Assembly (NCBI RefSeq): GCF_029867415.1 | Contig: NC_081182.1 | Span: 16,924,497 to 16,988,496 of the forward strand | Length of the DNA: 64,000 bases | Direction of reading: 5' to 3' | DNA from: Vicia villosa | Taxonomy: Eukaryota > Streptophyta > Magnoliopsida > Fabales > Fabaceae | Part shown: in pieces, positions 35,201-48,546 of the stretch | Numbering within the stretch: position 1 is the stretch's first letter | How the letters are laid out: every line of letters begins with the position of its first letter | Position numbers and translations under genes: made by a program | The notes under the pieces: generated by a model | Seen by the model: the letters and a program-made list of their open reading frames with translations, nothing else | Told to the model about the DNA's origin: nothing | The model's database searches: none

Positions 35201-36502
35201 ACTACTAACTCTTCTCTAGCTCAGCCGCGCGAGACCCTTCCACGGAGTACAGAATCTTGTAATAGACTAGGTTGGAGAGAGAACTAGCAAGAAGTTCTAA
35301 AATTTAGGTTGAAAAGACCTGTCTTTGTGTTGTAACTTGTATGTAGCGTATGAGAGCATTTTTATGGCTATTGTTTTGCTTAGAAAATAATAACAGGGAT
35401 CTGAGTTAGTAATACCATACGACTTTGAACTGGCAGAGTTTGGTTAGATTCTGTTAATTTGATCTGGATTTTGTTAAATTTAAGACCTTCTCACCTCGCC
35501 ATTTATCCCTCTTTTATTTTGCTAGAGTAATTTGTCGGGTTCGTTATATGCATTCTTCTTGTTTTGAGAACCCAAAGAATCTAGTCCAGTGGAGGAAAGA
35601 GTCCATAGTTGAAGCAAAATGATCAAACAACTGTCCTTGTAAACGCGCTTCTTTTTCTATGATTCATGCATGAATCCGTGCTTAATTTATTTCTTTCTAT
35701 ACCCTAACATACACATAACAACTCTTTATTTAGGGATTGAGTATCACTTAATTTCCTACTATGATGAAGACCTGGCTACAGAGATGGTCATTTACAAATA
35801 AGTCAATTAAAGCATTTGCTTTAGGTCCATAGTATGTTTTTAGTTGTACATGTTCTTTTAAATAAATACACAAGACCTCACTTGAATGAGAGGGAGGGTA
35901 ACTCTGTCTCTTCTAACTTAGTCTCATTTTTGGGAATTTTTAGTTATGAGAATGAGTCAATATTAAAATATATTTTAGTAATTTTGACTCCGATGAATCC
36001 ATCTTTACATTTGAATACTGAGAATATTCGATGGATAAATAAAAAATAATTGCTTTATAAAATTATTAATACTTATTTTTTCCCTACTAAATTCACTTTT
36101 AAAATATTGAAAAACAATATTTATTAGTTTCAAAAAGTCTCAGCTTTAAGTGTCTATAGACTTATCTATTTATATTTTTAACAGAGGTTTTAAGCAAATT
36201 AATATTTTTTTCATTTGTCTTATTTAAATTTTATATTTGTTCTAAAATAAATACTATTTTAAAATATAAGTACAATATATTATTTTTAACCTACTAAATT
36301 CAGCTTTAAGTGTCTTATTGATATAGTTATTATGATTATATTTTAACAAATATAAATGAACATTGCTCATGTTTTCAATTTTAACTGGCAATTTTTATTT
36401 TTATTTAAAATAATTAATTTGAATTCAATCAAGGTATTTCGTCTCATGGCAGTAAAAAAAAAAGCAAACGTGTGTATTTCAATACTTAAAAAGGCCTAAA
36501 TA
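35201..36502. other. 3' untranslated region of TRAP-alpha and intergenic DNA
   Basis: The first 200-300 bases are probably 3' UTR; AATAATAAC near 35386 is a possible poly(A) signal region. The rest is AT-rich. Two short similar stretches (CTACTAAATTCA...TTTAAG near 36085 and 36293) recur. No gene recognised. Confidence 0.5.
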
Positions 36503-38843
36503 TCTATCATATAAGAAAATTATATGTTATGGAAAAGACCAAAATACCCTACTTGCTCATAAACTTGCCACATGGATAGCTTAATCATCTCCTAAGTTAT
36601 TTACTTATGTTTTTCTTCTATACCACCAAAAACTACTTTTTAGTTCTTTCATGTAATACTATTTTTTATTCAAAACTATTTCATGAACTTCTACACTAAC
36701 TTTTTCTTTCACATCAACACAACTTTTTTTTTTCTTTACACACTTCTTTCTCCTATCACTTCTTCTAATCTTTTTCTACTTTTTCTTCCTTCTTCCCTCA
36801 TACACAACTCTTTGCTACCGATTATAAATTTGGTTTTCCAACAAACCAACTGCATCCCAACCATAAATTACAATCTATATTTTATTATGTTAAAATAAGA
36901 TTATTAGTTTATAATATCTATAATATATTTCATCTTTTATTTATTTTGAAATTAGAACATATTTTTAAAAGAAAATTCTTTTCACTTCATACTCACATCA
37001 AGTTTGAGGAAATAAATGCTACTTCCTCCCTTCTCTAAGCAAAATTTTCGTTTTCAATAAAAAAAGAAATAGAACTTTTGTAAACTTCTTATTTGTATTT
37101 ATTTTAAATATTTTTTTGAATTTATATAAATAATATAAATTCAAAATAAATATTTTTTAAACTAAAAGAAATATTTTAGTTGAATTATAAAAGGAAATTT
37201 TAGATCAATTTATCAAAACAAACAAAAAAATTATTTAAAAAAATATTTTATGGTTGCTATTGTAAATTAAAAACCAATGTTATAAAATATAACGATAGAC
37301 CCACACACTAACACTATTGATTCAATATTTGTTCCTTCTATTTTATTTTGCTTGAAGTTTTATTATTAATTATAAAAATTATAACAAGTTTAGATATTTG
37401 TAGTAAGTTAATAAAATTTTAATAAATTTTGTTTTTTCAAATCATATAAATTATATGAAACGGAAAAAATGTGACTAATGACCCAATATTGAATCTAATG
37501 TTTTTGATTATATATGACCAAATTATAATTTATCATATTTTAAAACACTAAATTAAAACAATTATAAAGGGAACATAAAGCTACTGATCAAAATATAAAA
37601 TAATAATGGGAACAAGTTTACTCTTTAAATGACTAAAATACCAATATTTAAAATATAAATCCATAAATTTACTCTTTAAATGACTAAAATATCAATATTT
37701 AAAATTTTATTTTTTATCCAAATATTTTCATATAGGTAAAAAAAAATATTATTGATCTATCCAAATATTAACGGGAACATGAAGTTACTAATCACAATAT
37801 TGCATATTAGCGTGAACATGAAGTTACTGATTATTTGTATTGAATATTAACGGGAACATGAAGTTACTGATTATAATATTGATTTTTAACGGGAACCTGA
37901 TGTTACTGGTTAAAATATTGAATATTAAACAGAACATGGAGTTACTGATCAAAATAGTGAATATTAACAGGAACATGAAGTTACTGATCAAAATAGTGAT
38001 CATTAACGGAAATATGAAGTTACTGAAACACTATTGCATATTAACGGGAACCTAAAGTTACTGATCACAATATTCCATATTAACGAGAAGCTAACGTTAT
38101 TGATTATTTGTATTGAATATTAGATGAAATATGAAGTTACTGATCATAATATTGAATTTTAACAGGAACCTGAAGTTATTGATTAAAATATGGAATATTA
38201 ATAGAAACATGAAATTACTGATCAAAATAGTGAATATTAACGGGAAAATGAAGTTACTGATCACAATATTGCATATTAACGGGAACATGAAGTTACTTAT
38301 TATTTGTATTGAATATTAACGGGAACATGAAGTTACTGATCACAATATTGAATTTTAACAGGAACTTGAAGTTACTGATTAAAATATTGAATATTTGCGG
38401 GAACATGAAGTTACTGATCAAAATAGTGAATATTAACGGGAACATGAAGTTACTCATCACACAATATTGAATATTAACGGGAACCTGAAGGTTGCTGATT
38501 CAAATATTGAATATTAACGGGAACATGAAGTTACTGATCACAATATTGAATATTAACGGGAACCTGAAGTTACTGATTTTAATATTGAATATTAACGAGA
38601 ACATGAAGATACTTATCAAAATATTGAATATTAACGGGAACCTGAAGTTACTGATTAAAATATTGAATATTAACGAGAACATGAAGATATTATCAAAATA
38701 TTGAATATTAACGGGAACATGAGTTTACTTATCAAAATGTTAATTACTTTTAATATACATTTTTTTCTATTAAAAAAATTTATATCTGAAACAAATGCGC
38801 GTCCCGTACCAGAACCCGTGCGAATGCACGGGTTTGTTACTAG
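36503..38843 (+). mobile_element. Helitron-like element, unit 1 (non-autonomous)
   Basis: Starts TCTATCATATAAG after an A and ends CTAG followed by T, the A/T insertion context of Helitrons. Ten bases or so before the end is a GC-rich hairpin, AACCCGTGC GAAT GCACGGGTT (38813-38834). AAAAGACCAAAATACCC close to the 5' end is also usual for plant Helitrons. There are no target duplications and no terminal inverted repeats. No Rep/helicase gene is present, so it is non-autonomous. Contains the 39-bp minisatellite. Confidence 0.85.
37767..38742 (+). repeat. 39-bp minisatellite, unit 1
   Basis: About 25 imperfect copies of a 39-bp unit of the form TTAACGGGAACATGAAGTTA followed by CTGATCAAAATATTGAATA. 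Higher-order alternation (GAACATG / GAACCTG) is visible. As 39 is a multiple of three, open frames of 13-residue repeats run on both strands; these are not considered proteins. Confidence 0.95.
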
Positions 38844-39065
38844 TTCATTATATGTCAAGTGCCACTACAAAGTGGCTACTAGAAATGCCACTAAGGGCTA
38901 CAAGAACAAGAACAAGTGCCACTAAGGGCTACAGAAACAAGAACAAGTGTCACTAAGGCTACCAGAACTACTATATTAATGCCATTAATGCCATTAAGGC
39001 TACAAGAACTTAACCTTCAACACTAATAAAAAAACATATTATAAATAAGGATAAAAATATCATTC
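38844..39065. other. Spacer after Helitron 3' end, with short tandem repeats
   Basis: Words AAGTGCCACTAAGGGCTACA and AGAACAAGAACAAGTG repeat several times (38855-38975). Probably 3' flank of the minus-strand ORF. Confidence 0.6.
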
Positions 39066-39623
39066 TCATTTCACTTTTTTACCTTTTCCCTTGCACACTG
39101 CACCCATGATTTCCTTCAGCATTGTTGTGTGTGAGTCCGTCACACCTTTGAGATAAAGGACCGAATTCAAAACATACTCAAGAGTATTTTTTTCCATTTT
39201 CTCTTTGAGTTCGGCCATTTCATCTTCTTCTTCTTCTTGGACCCTCTTTCTCTTCTTTTTAGCAGCAACAACCGACGCTCCACCAGAATTACCACCAGCT
39301 CCACCAGCACCAGATTCATCACTCTCAACAACATCACTAGCATTGAAGTCATAATGTCCAACCCAGGCCTCAAATTGCCTTCCCATTACACCTGTCAATG
39401 GAGGCAAGTCTTTAACCATAAAGTTCTTCATTCTTTCATAGTGGAGAGCAATCATCTCCTTTGCCTTGTCACGGAGCTGCATCCAACTCAGAGGAAGTAG
39501 AGCAACTTCAGCATTATACACCACATACCAATTTTCTTCAAACTCACGCTCACCTCTGGTCAAGAGTTTGACACCTCTTGCCAGAGCCTCAATTTGGAGA
39601 TCTGTCCACATGAAGTTTTCCAT
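39066..39623 (-). CDS. MYB/SANT-like protein, 185 aa, the only uninterrupted copy in the array
   Basis: ATG at 39623, stop at 39066. Residues 1-60 resemble a single MYB/SANT helix-turn-helix: MWTDLQIEALARGVKLL, a Trp in ENWYVVYN, and SWMQLRDKAKEM in place of the recognition helix. Residues about 100-120 are Gly/Ser/Glu-rich, then a basic KKKRKRVQ stretch that could be a nuclear localisation signal (about 121-129). An acidic run and a predicted helical C-terminal part (MAELKEKMEKNTLEYVL) follow, ending in Lys. Related single-domain MYB/SANT proteins exist both as host DNA-binding proteins and as transposon accessory proteins. The 0.79-kb flank seems to have been carried along with the Helitron, so it may be a captured gene piece. 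Function unknown. Confidence 0.55.
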   Translation of the reverse strand: MENFMWTDLQIEALARGVKLLTRGEREFEENWYVVYNAEVALLPLSWMQLRDKAKEMIALHYERMKNFMVKDLPPLTGVMGRQFEAWVGHYDFNASDVVESDESGAGGAGGNSGGASVVAAKKKRKRVQEEEEDEMAELKEKMEKNTLEYVLNSVLYLKGVTDSHTTMLKEIMGAVCKGKGKKVK

Positions 39624-39632
39624 TTCCTGTAA

Positions 39633-41981
39633 TATATCATATAAGAAAATTATATGTTATGGAAAAGACCAAAATACCCTACTTGCTCATAAACTTGCCA
39701 CATGGATAGCTTAATCATCTCCCAAGTTATTTACTTATGTTTTTCTTCTATACCACCAAAAACTACTTTTTAGTTCTTTCAAGTAATACTATTTTTTATT
39801 CAAAACTATTTCATGAACTTCTACACTAACTTTTTCTTTCACATCAACACAACTTTTTTTTCTTCTTTACACACTTCTTTCTCCTATCACTTCTTCTAAT
39901 CTTTTTCTACTTTTTCTTCCTTCTTCCCTCATACGCAACTCTTTGCTACCGATTATAAATTTGGTTTTCCAACAAACCAACTACATCCCAACCATAAATT
40001 ACAATCTATATTTTATTATGTTAAAATAAGATTATTAGTTTATAATATCTATAATATATTTCATCTTTTATTTATTTTGAAATTAGAACATATTTTTAAA
40101 AGAAAATTCTTTTCACTTCATACTCACATCAAGTTTGAGGAAATAAATGCTACTTCCTCCCTTCTCTAAGCAAAATTTTCGTTTTCAATAAAAAAGGAAA
40201 TAGAACTTTTGTAAACTTCTTATTTGTATTTATTTTAAATATTTTTTTAAATTTATATAAATAATATAAATTCAAAAATTTAATAAATATTTTTTAAACT
40301 AAAAGAAATATTTTAGTTGAATTATAAAAGGAAATTTTAGATCAATTTATCAAAACAAACAAAAAAATTATTTAAAAAAATATTTTATGGTTGCTATTGG
40401 AAATTAAAAACCAATGTTATAAAATATAACGATAGACCCACACACTAACACTATTGATTCAATATTTGTTCCATCTATTTTATTTTGCTTGAAGTTTTAT
40501 TATTAATTATAAAAATTATAACAAGTTTAGATATTTGTAGTAAGTTAATAAAATTTTAATAAATTTTGTTTTTTCAAATCATATAAATTATATGAAACGG
40601 AAAAAATGTGACTAATGACCCAATATTGAACCTAATGTTTTTGATTATATATGACCAAATTATAATTTATCATATTTTAAAACACCAAATTAAAACAATT
40701 ATAAAGGGAACATAAAGCTACTGATCAAAATATAAAATAATAATGGGAACAAGTTTACTCTTTAAATGACTAAAATACCAATATTTAAAATATAAATCCA
40801 TAAATTTACTCTTTAAATGACTAAAATATCAATATTTAAAATTTTATTTTTTATCCAAATATTTTCATATAGGTAAAAAAAAATATTATTGATCTATCCA
40901 AATATTAACGGGAACATGAAGTTACTAATCACAATATTGCATATTAGCGGGAACATGAAGTTACTGATTATTTGTATTGAATATTAACGGGAACATGAAG
41001 TTACTGATCATAATATTGATTTTTAACGGGAACCTGATGTTACTGATTAAAATATTGAATATTAAACAGAACATGGAGTTACTGATCAAAATAGTGAATA
41101 TTAACAGGAACATGAAGTTACTGATCAAAATAGTGAACATTAACGGAAATATGAAGTTACTGAAACACTATTGCATATTAACGGGAACCTAAAGTTACTG
41201 ATCACAATATTCCATATTAACGAGAAGCTAACGTTATTGATTATTTGTATTGAATATTAGATGAAATATGAAGTTACTGATCATAATATTGAATTTTAAC
41301 AGGAACCTGAAGTTATTGATTAAAATATTGAATATTAATAGAAACATGAAATTACTGATCAAAATAGTGAATATTAACGGGAAAATGAAGTTACTGATAA
41401 AAAATATTGCATATTAACGGGAACATGAAGTTACTTATTATTTGTATTGAATATTAACGGGAACATGAAGTTACTGATCACAATATTGAATTTTAACAGG
41501 AACTTGAAGTTACTGATTAAAATATTGAATATTTGCGGGAACATGAAGTTACTGATCAAAATAGTGAATATTAACGGGAACATGAAGTTACTCATCACAC
41601 AATATTGAATATTAACGGGAACCTGAAGGTTGCTGATTCAAATATTGAATATTAACGGGAACATGAAGTTACTGATCACAATATTGAATATTAACGGGAA
41701 CCTGAAGTTACTGATTTTAATATTGAATATTAACGAGAACATGAAGATACTTATTAAAATATTGAATATTAACGGGAACCTGAAGTTACTGATTAAAATA
41801 TTGAATATTAACGAGAACATGAAGATATTATCAAAATATTGAATATTAACGGGAACATGAGTTTACTTATCAAAATGTTAATTACTTTTAATATACATTT
41901 TTTTCTGTTAAAAAAATTTATATCTGAAACAAATGCGTGTCCCGTACCAGAACCCGTGCGAATGCACGGGTTTGTTACTAG
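39633..41981 (+). mobile_element. Helitron-like element, unit 2
   Basis: Same structure as unit 1. The start reads TATATCAT (C of the terminal TC changed), and the end is CTAG (41978-41981) after the same hairpin. About 2349 bp. Confidence 0.85.
40902..41880 (+). repeat. 39-bp minisatellite, unit 2
   Basis: Same array as in unit 1, with a few substitutions and small indels, for example near 41395-41405. Confidence 0.95.
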
Positions 41982-42199
41982 TTCATTATATAAGTGCCAC
42001 TACAAAGTGGCTACTAGAAATGCCACTAAGGGCTACAAGAACAAGAACAAGTGCCACTAAGGGCTATAGAAACAAGAACAAGTGTCACTAAGGCTACCAG
42101 AACTACTATATTAATGCCATTAATGCCATTAAGGCTACAAGAACTTAACCTTCAACACTAATAAAAAAACATATTATAAATAAGGATAAAAATATCATT

Positions 42200-42756
42200 C
42201 TCATTTCACTTTTTACCTTTTCCCTTGCACACTGCACCCATGATTTCCTTCAGCATTGTTGTGTGTGAGTCCGTCACACCTTTGAGATAAAGGACCGAAT
42301 TCAAAACATACTCAAGAGTATTTTTTTCCATTTTCTCTTTGAGTTCGGCCATTTCATCTTCTTCTTCTTCTTGGACCCTCTTTCTCTTCTTTTTACCAGC
42401 AACAACCGACGCTCCACCAGAATTACCACCAGCTCCACCAGCACCAGATTCATCACTCTCAACAACATCACTAGCATTGAAGTCATAATGTCCAACCCAG
42501 GCCTCAAATTGCCTTCCCATTACACCTGTCAATGGAGGCAAGTCTTTAACCATAAAGTTCTTCATTATTTCATCGTGGAGAGCAATCATCTCCTTTGCCT
42601 TGTCACGGAGCTGCATCCAACTCAGAGGAAGTAGAGCAACTTCAGCATTATACACCACATACCAATTTCTTCAAACTCACGCTCACCTCTGGTCAAGAGT
42701 TTGACACCTCTTGCCAGAGCCTCAATTTGGAGATCTGTCCACATGAAGTTTTCCAT
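42200..42756 (-). pseudogene. MYB/SANT-like ORF, unit 2, frameshifted
   Basis: Same gene as at 39066-39623. One T is missing in the T run near 42664, which breaks the frame early in the domain; the remaining 150 codons stay open. The C-terminus also differs because of a shorter T run near 42210. Confidence 0.8.
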
Positions 42757-45700
42757 TTCCTGTAATCTATCATATAAGAAAATTATATGTTATGGAAAAG
42801 ACCAAAATACCCTAGTTGCTCATAAACTTGCCACATGGATAGCTTAATCATCTCCCAAGTTATTTACTTATGTTTTTCTTCTATACCACCAAAAACTACT
42901 TTTTAGTTCTTTCATGTAATACTATTTTTTATTCAAAACTATTTCATGAACTTCTACACTAACTTTTTCTTTCACATCAACACAACTTTTTTTTTTCTTT
43001 ACACACTTCTTTCTCCTATCACTTCTTCTAATCTTTTTCTACTTTTTCTTCCTTCTTCCCTCATACGCAACTCTTTGCTACCGATTATAAATTTGGTTTT
43101 CCAACAAACCAACTACATCCCAACCATAAATTACAATCTATATTTTATTATGTTAAAATAAGATTATTAGTTTATAATATCTATAATATATTTCATCTTT
43201 TATTTATTTTGAAATTAGAACATATTTTTAAAAGAAAATTCTTTTCACTTCATACTCACATCAAGTTTGAGGAAATAAATGCTATTTCCTCCCTTCTCTA
43301 AGCAAAATTTTCGTTTTCAATAAAAAAGGAAATAGAACTTTTGTAAACTTCTTATTTGTATTTATTTTAAATATTTTTTTGAATTTATATAAATAATATA
43401 AATTCAAAAATTTAATAAATATTTTTTAAACTAAAAGAAATATTTTAGTTGAATTATAAAAGGAAATTTTAGATCAATTTATCAAAACAAACAAAAAAAT
43501 TATTTAAAAAAATATTTTATGGTTGCTATTGTAAATTAAAAACCAATGTTATAAAATATAACGATAGACCTGTCATACCCCAAATTTGTCCTACCTTTTA
43601 ATTTCTAACTGGCTTACACTATGCATCCATGTACATACTTCATTAGGTCATAAACACAACATGCATTTATTAATCAATAATTTGAGACATGGGATCAGAG
43701 GTATTCTAGTGAATTAGGGTTTTATTGGTCCAAGGCTCCTACTTCAGGCAGACTTACTTCAACAGGTTCTTTTGTGAAGGAGATATGGAATTAGGATTAT
43801 GGTTCATGGATACTGCGGATTTCCTCACCACTAAGCTTCAAAGTTATTCTTCACCCATATTCGTCAAATTCCATGATTAAGGGTCTACTTCCCTATTTTT
43901 GTGAAAATTTGAAGGATATCGCTCGTTAGTGGAATTTCAAGTCATTGACATTGGGGTTCTATTCATATGCTTGAGGATATTTCGACTGATGTTGACTTGT
44001 ACTAGTGTTAAGGTTTTCCATGACTCGTTAGGCTATCTTTCCATCAAGAACAAGGGAATTAAGGTTGGGTCAGTCGGGTCGGCTTATAAAGTGGAACAAG
44101 CTGGATTAAAAGATGCAATGATCAATTTCTTTCTCTTTGGCCAAGGTCAATTCGGGAAGTTGACTTGTGCTAAGCAAAGTCACATAATGCCTATTAAGTC
44201 GTGATTTTGGAATGGGCATGAGAGGAATAAACAAGGGGCAGGCAATATGGAAAATTGAAGCATGGAATAAAAAATCCAAATATAGTTACATCCTTATGTC
44301 ATTCAAGATCCACCATAAAAATCCAAGTTCATTCAAAGAGCCCATCCAAACTCATTCGAAACTACAAAAAAAAAAGAAGGAGCCATTCACATTATACCAT
44401 TCAAACTCATTCAAAATTACCATTTACATTATACCATTCAAACAAATTCATCATTCAAATAAGTCAAAGCCCATTCCAATCTGGACCAAGTCATATTACA
44501 CAAAGAGAAAACCTAAAGAAACTACTACAAAATAAACATGAACAGCCACCAAGTTTGATTCAAGGAAATCCCATCATTTCTGCTCCTCACGCCAACACTA
44601 TGCCCATCGCACCACACGTATATACACACTCCCCAATCAGCTATCATTTGACTCCAACCGCCGCACACCACCTTATCACCATGCCATGCTAGCCGCCTGC
44701 AACAAACCAGTCACACAAATCAATTCACACACAAAATACCACACTCCAGATCATCAGAAAAACTGACAACAGCATTTTAAAATAAAAAAAAAACAAAACA
44801 GACCAAACTGCAGCCCTGTACACTACAATTTGGAAAGATCCCACAGCATCCATTCAAAGCTAACACTGAAAAAAACAGAAAAGAATAGTATGTCATAGCT
44901 GAACCAGGATCAACTACCTTGCATATTCAAGAGAAAGGACATCCAGCATAATTTAAATCTACTGCCAAACCATAACAGCCATCAATATGCCACAAATCCA
45001 ATCCAAAAAACCAATATTCAATTTCAGCCCTGCACCCATTCTCTTAACCAATTCACATGACATACAAATACATACACTCACGAACAGAAATTGGAAGCAA
45101 TACGATGGCAAAATAAAACTTCAAATCAGACCTACGATGCCTTGCCGACGAGCTTCCATATTAAGGGTGATCCACAACCGTGTTACGTTCATTATACTTT
45201 CAGCTCCATGCCATAAACCTCATCACTAGCGTGTTCAAGCTTCTTTTAAGTAGCATCCAAACAAGCTGCCATTTTCCTCATATCCACCTTAATCAGTCCC
45301 TGTACTACACTTAAAAAGAAACCACAAGCCATGCCATTCATTTCAACTTTGGTTCACCATAAGATGAGCGTGTGCATACTTTGGCTACACATTGACTGCA
45401 AAAAGGTTAAAAGCCCTGCACCTGTTCATACGTTCATAAGCAAAATTCAGTACAACAAATAGGTTCGAGCCAAATTTGAGAGAATACTTCAAAGGCAAAC
45501 CAAGACAAAGATCCTGCAGCCAGTAACGGTTCGACAATCTACAACTAACAGTTCACTCACATTAACAACTAACTGTTTTAAACTAACATCTTCGAATTTT
45601 GTACACACACTATACACTGCATTCAGACCTTCATCCATACAGCCCTGCATAGTTTGTTTTAACCCATCCATAACAAAACCAAAAATAAACCATATAACCA

Positions 45701-46088
45701 TCATAACAGAATATCCACCATCACAGAAAATTCTAGCATTCTAACCTATAACCTATCACTAATTCATTTTCTAACCAATTGATTTCAAACCAACCCTTAA
45801 CCGATTTTTTTAACCACCAAAATAGTAGTAACAGAATTTTAAGTCCTAACCTTTTCCACAATCACTTACCAACAGCTCCTAAACTAATCCAAAATGATGT
45901 TTTGCTTTGCTTCCTATCCACTCTTCAAGCCCTTGCCATATTCCAACCTATAACAGCAACAAAAATCATAACAGTCAGTTTGAATTCACTCTCAAAGTCT
46001 CACATTCAAGAAAATCAAAAAAACTCATTGCAATCATATTTTAGGTCCCACATTCAAGGATTCATCATCATTACCCAATCATTGCCCA

Positions 46089-46096
46089 TATAAAAA
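46089..46096 (+). promoter_or_regulatory. TATA box of the 5' LTR
   Basis: TATAAAAA followed by GTCAGCTCC; downstream lies a long pyrimidine-rich, probably transcribed, leader. Matching box in the 3' LTR at 57624-57631. Confidence 0.55.
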
Positions 46097-47910
46097 GTCA
46101 GCTCCACTCACCTGCTGAGGGACACGGAAGAAAAAAGCACAAGCTTCCTCATCGTTTCGCTTGCAAACGTTGAAAGAAGAAGTGCATAATTAAAAGTTCA
46201 AACACCCACCATTCATCATTCATCACTCTCATCTTCTTCACCATCTTCATCCATCAATTTCTCTCCAATCCTTCACCATTTTCTCACCTCTAACCATTCT
46301 TCACTCTTCATTCTCTCTCAATTGGTTCTTTCTCCACAACTCTCCACAATCTCCACAATCTCCCATTCAATCACTCTTCAAGTTCTCTTCACCACCATTT
46401 CCTTCAATCCCAAATCTTCTTCATTTTCTCAGTCTTCACACCACTCACCATTTCGCGTCACTTCATCATCTTCACCACTTCTCCACGCCCTTCTCTCTCT
46501 GAACCTCCATTCATCATCACCTTTATCATCACTGCAAACACTCCACGCTTCAATTCTCCTCCTACTCCAACTTTGCACGCCTTCATCATCTTCATCTCTG
46601 AAACAACAGCGCTTCAGCGCCGACTCTCCGCAACATCTACGGAAGCAATCTCGCTGCAACAATCAATCACAACAACATCAAAGAGACAAAAACTCAGAGA
46701 ATTGAAAAGAAGAAGAGGAAGCGAATCGCAGATCAAAGAACAATCAAGAAATCACCTGAAGTATCGCGTTCACTTTGCCGACCACAGCTCAGAGCCTCGT
46801 CTCCGTATTTCTCAATTTCTAAGCTCCTTCTACGCATCAGGTGAGCTTCTGCGCTCCTGCTATTGTTCTTTGCTTATGCTTCGTGGCTATGTGATTTCGT
46901 ATGAATCCAAGAAGTAAGAGTTTACGAGTTGAGAGACATTGAGCCGAAAGAAGAGAGATAGGTATTTGAGACAGAAAAGAATGAAAGGCTATTTTACTGT
47001 CGTGGTTCACGGTGGCGATTGAGGAGTTCTCGCCTGAGAAGTTGGTACCGCCGCCGTCAAGTTCACACGGAGAGAAGGAGAAGAATGTGAAGCCATCTCG
47101 CGTAACACACAACCCCAAAACCCAATCTTCCCTTTTTCTTTTTATTTTTTAATTAATTTGTTTTTTTCTTTTTCTTTTAAATTCTGAATAACATAATAAA
47201 CTGGATCAAACGCAAACACCTTGGGCCAATCTTCTTATCATACCCCAACACGGCCCATACACCCCCCTGTGACCCACGAAATCCCTTTTTTGGCAATCTG
47301 AATGATAATAAAAACGCCCCAAGGGCTGGGCCTGCGCCAATTCCATTTTGCACCATCCATATTCAGTTTGCACCCCCCTTCTTTTTTAACTCTAGTTTTA
47401 AATTGTTTTTTACTATTTTCCTTTTAGTAACTAAACTAATTTTCTACTAACTGTTAGACTTCAATCCATAATTTTTGACGTATAAAAATGGGCATAAAAA
47501 TATTAGTTTTTACCATTTTCTTTTAGTTGATTGGAAACTAATTTTCACTAGTCATTTTAGACTTTGGTACAAACATTTTGACTCATTTTTGACATAAAAA
47601 CTCATAAAAATAATAGTACTTTTAATTCACTTTTGTGCTATATTTTGACTTGTTCTTTTTCATGCCATTTTCAATATTCTACTTACCGCTTTATTTTTCA
47701 TGCTTCTTTTAAACCCTAACCTTAGGTAGAGACCATGATAATATTAGGTAGAAATTCCCTTCATACTTAGGCTAGTTTCTTTTTCCTTTTCAACCATAAA
47801 ACACTCTAAAAATACTTGAAGAAATTTTCCATAAAAAACACCAAGAAAACTCATAAAAAATGACTAATAAATACTTTGACTAATAAAAAGGGAATGGAAG
47901 CTTGTAACTT

Positions 47911-48033
47911 CCCTTGCTTAAGGGATGTTCGAGTGCTTGGAGCTCCCTTGCTTAAGGGTTCCATTCAGGCGTAAGTTCCCAACTCCTAAAAAACACCAAC
48001 CAAAGAGTAACTCGAGTCTCCCTTGCTTAAGGG
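47911..48033. repeat. Three copies of a 14-bp near-palindrome in the LTR
   Basis: CCCTTGCTTAAGGG at 47911-47924, 47945-47958 and 48020-48033, with a weaker TTTCTTAAGGG near 48076. Each can pair with itself (CCCTT/AAGGG). Conserved in the other LTR. Confidence 0.85.
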
Positions 48034-48546
48034 ATTTCCTCGAAACACTCAAACTCTCTCTCTCTTCTCTCGCTTTCTTAAGGGCAATGTCATTTCCGTT
48101 CGTACGCATCGTAGGCGATCCCTTATGCAAGAACGTGAACGTTGACTCCGCCCAATTAAAAAACACAAAAACAAACAGAAAATCTTTAGCCGAACTACGG
48201 CGCTCTGATTCCTGAAAAGGATACGTAGGCATCAAGTCGCGGGGCTTGAACGAGCACACTTGTAAATAATTCCTTCTTTTCCCCGTATTTCTTTTGCATT
48301 CATTCGCATTTAGACATAGACATAGTTAGACACCCTTTAGATAGAAACAAACATAGGTGGATACCATCGAGTACGATGGGCGCGAGGGGTGCTAATACCT
48401 TCCCCTTGCGTAACCGACTTCCGTACCTTGATTCTCTGGTCGCAAGACCCTGTTCCTTCCTTTGTTAGGTTTTCTGATATTCCTTTCCCTTATGGGATAA
48501 ATATATTGGTGGCGACTCTGTTCATTTTTCGCGAGCGTGCGACAGC

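Larger units (their letters stand above)
43571..48544 (+). repeat. 5' LTR of the Ogre-like element
   Basis: 4974 bp, starting TGTCATACCCC and ending GCGTGCGACA. TATAAAAA at 46089-46096 is the probable promoter, making U3 about 2.5 kb. Three exact copies of CCCTTGCTTAAGGG occur near the 3' side. Open frames within the LTR show no recognisable protein and are duplicated in the 3' LTR. Confidence 0.95.

Noticed and set aside
35834..36049. 71-codon frame downstream of TRAP-alpha
   Set aside because: No recognisable motif, unexceptional AT-rich composition, no splice or promoter support.
36683..36898. 71-codon frame repeated in every Helitron unit as a Helitron gene
   Set aside because: Phe/Thr/Leu-rich from T-rich DNA, no Rep or helicase motif, repeated only because the unit is.
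37767..38742. Regular 39-bp repeats as a CRISPR array
   Set aside because: There are no unique spacers between the repeats; whole units vary, as in a minisatellite, and the DNA is plant nuclear.
43929..48259. Several 70-145-codon frames in the Ogre-like LTR, repeated in the other LTR at 55461-59792
   Set aside because: They repeat only because the LTRs repeat; none shows a known domain, and overlapping frames on both strands are equally open.
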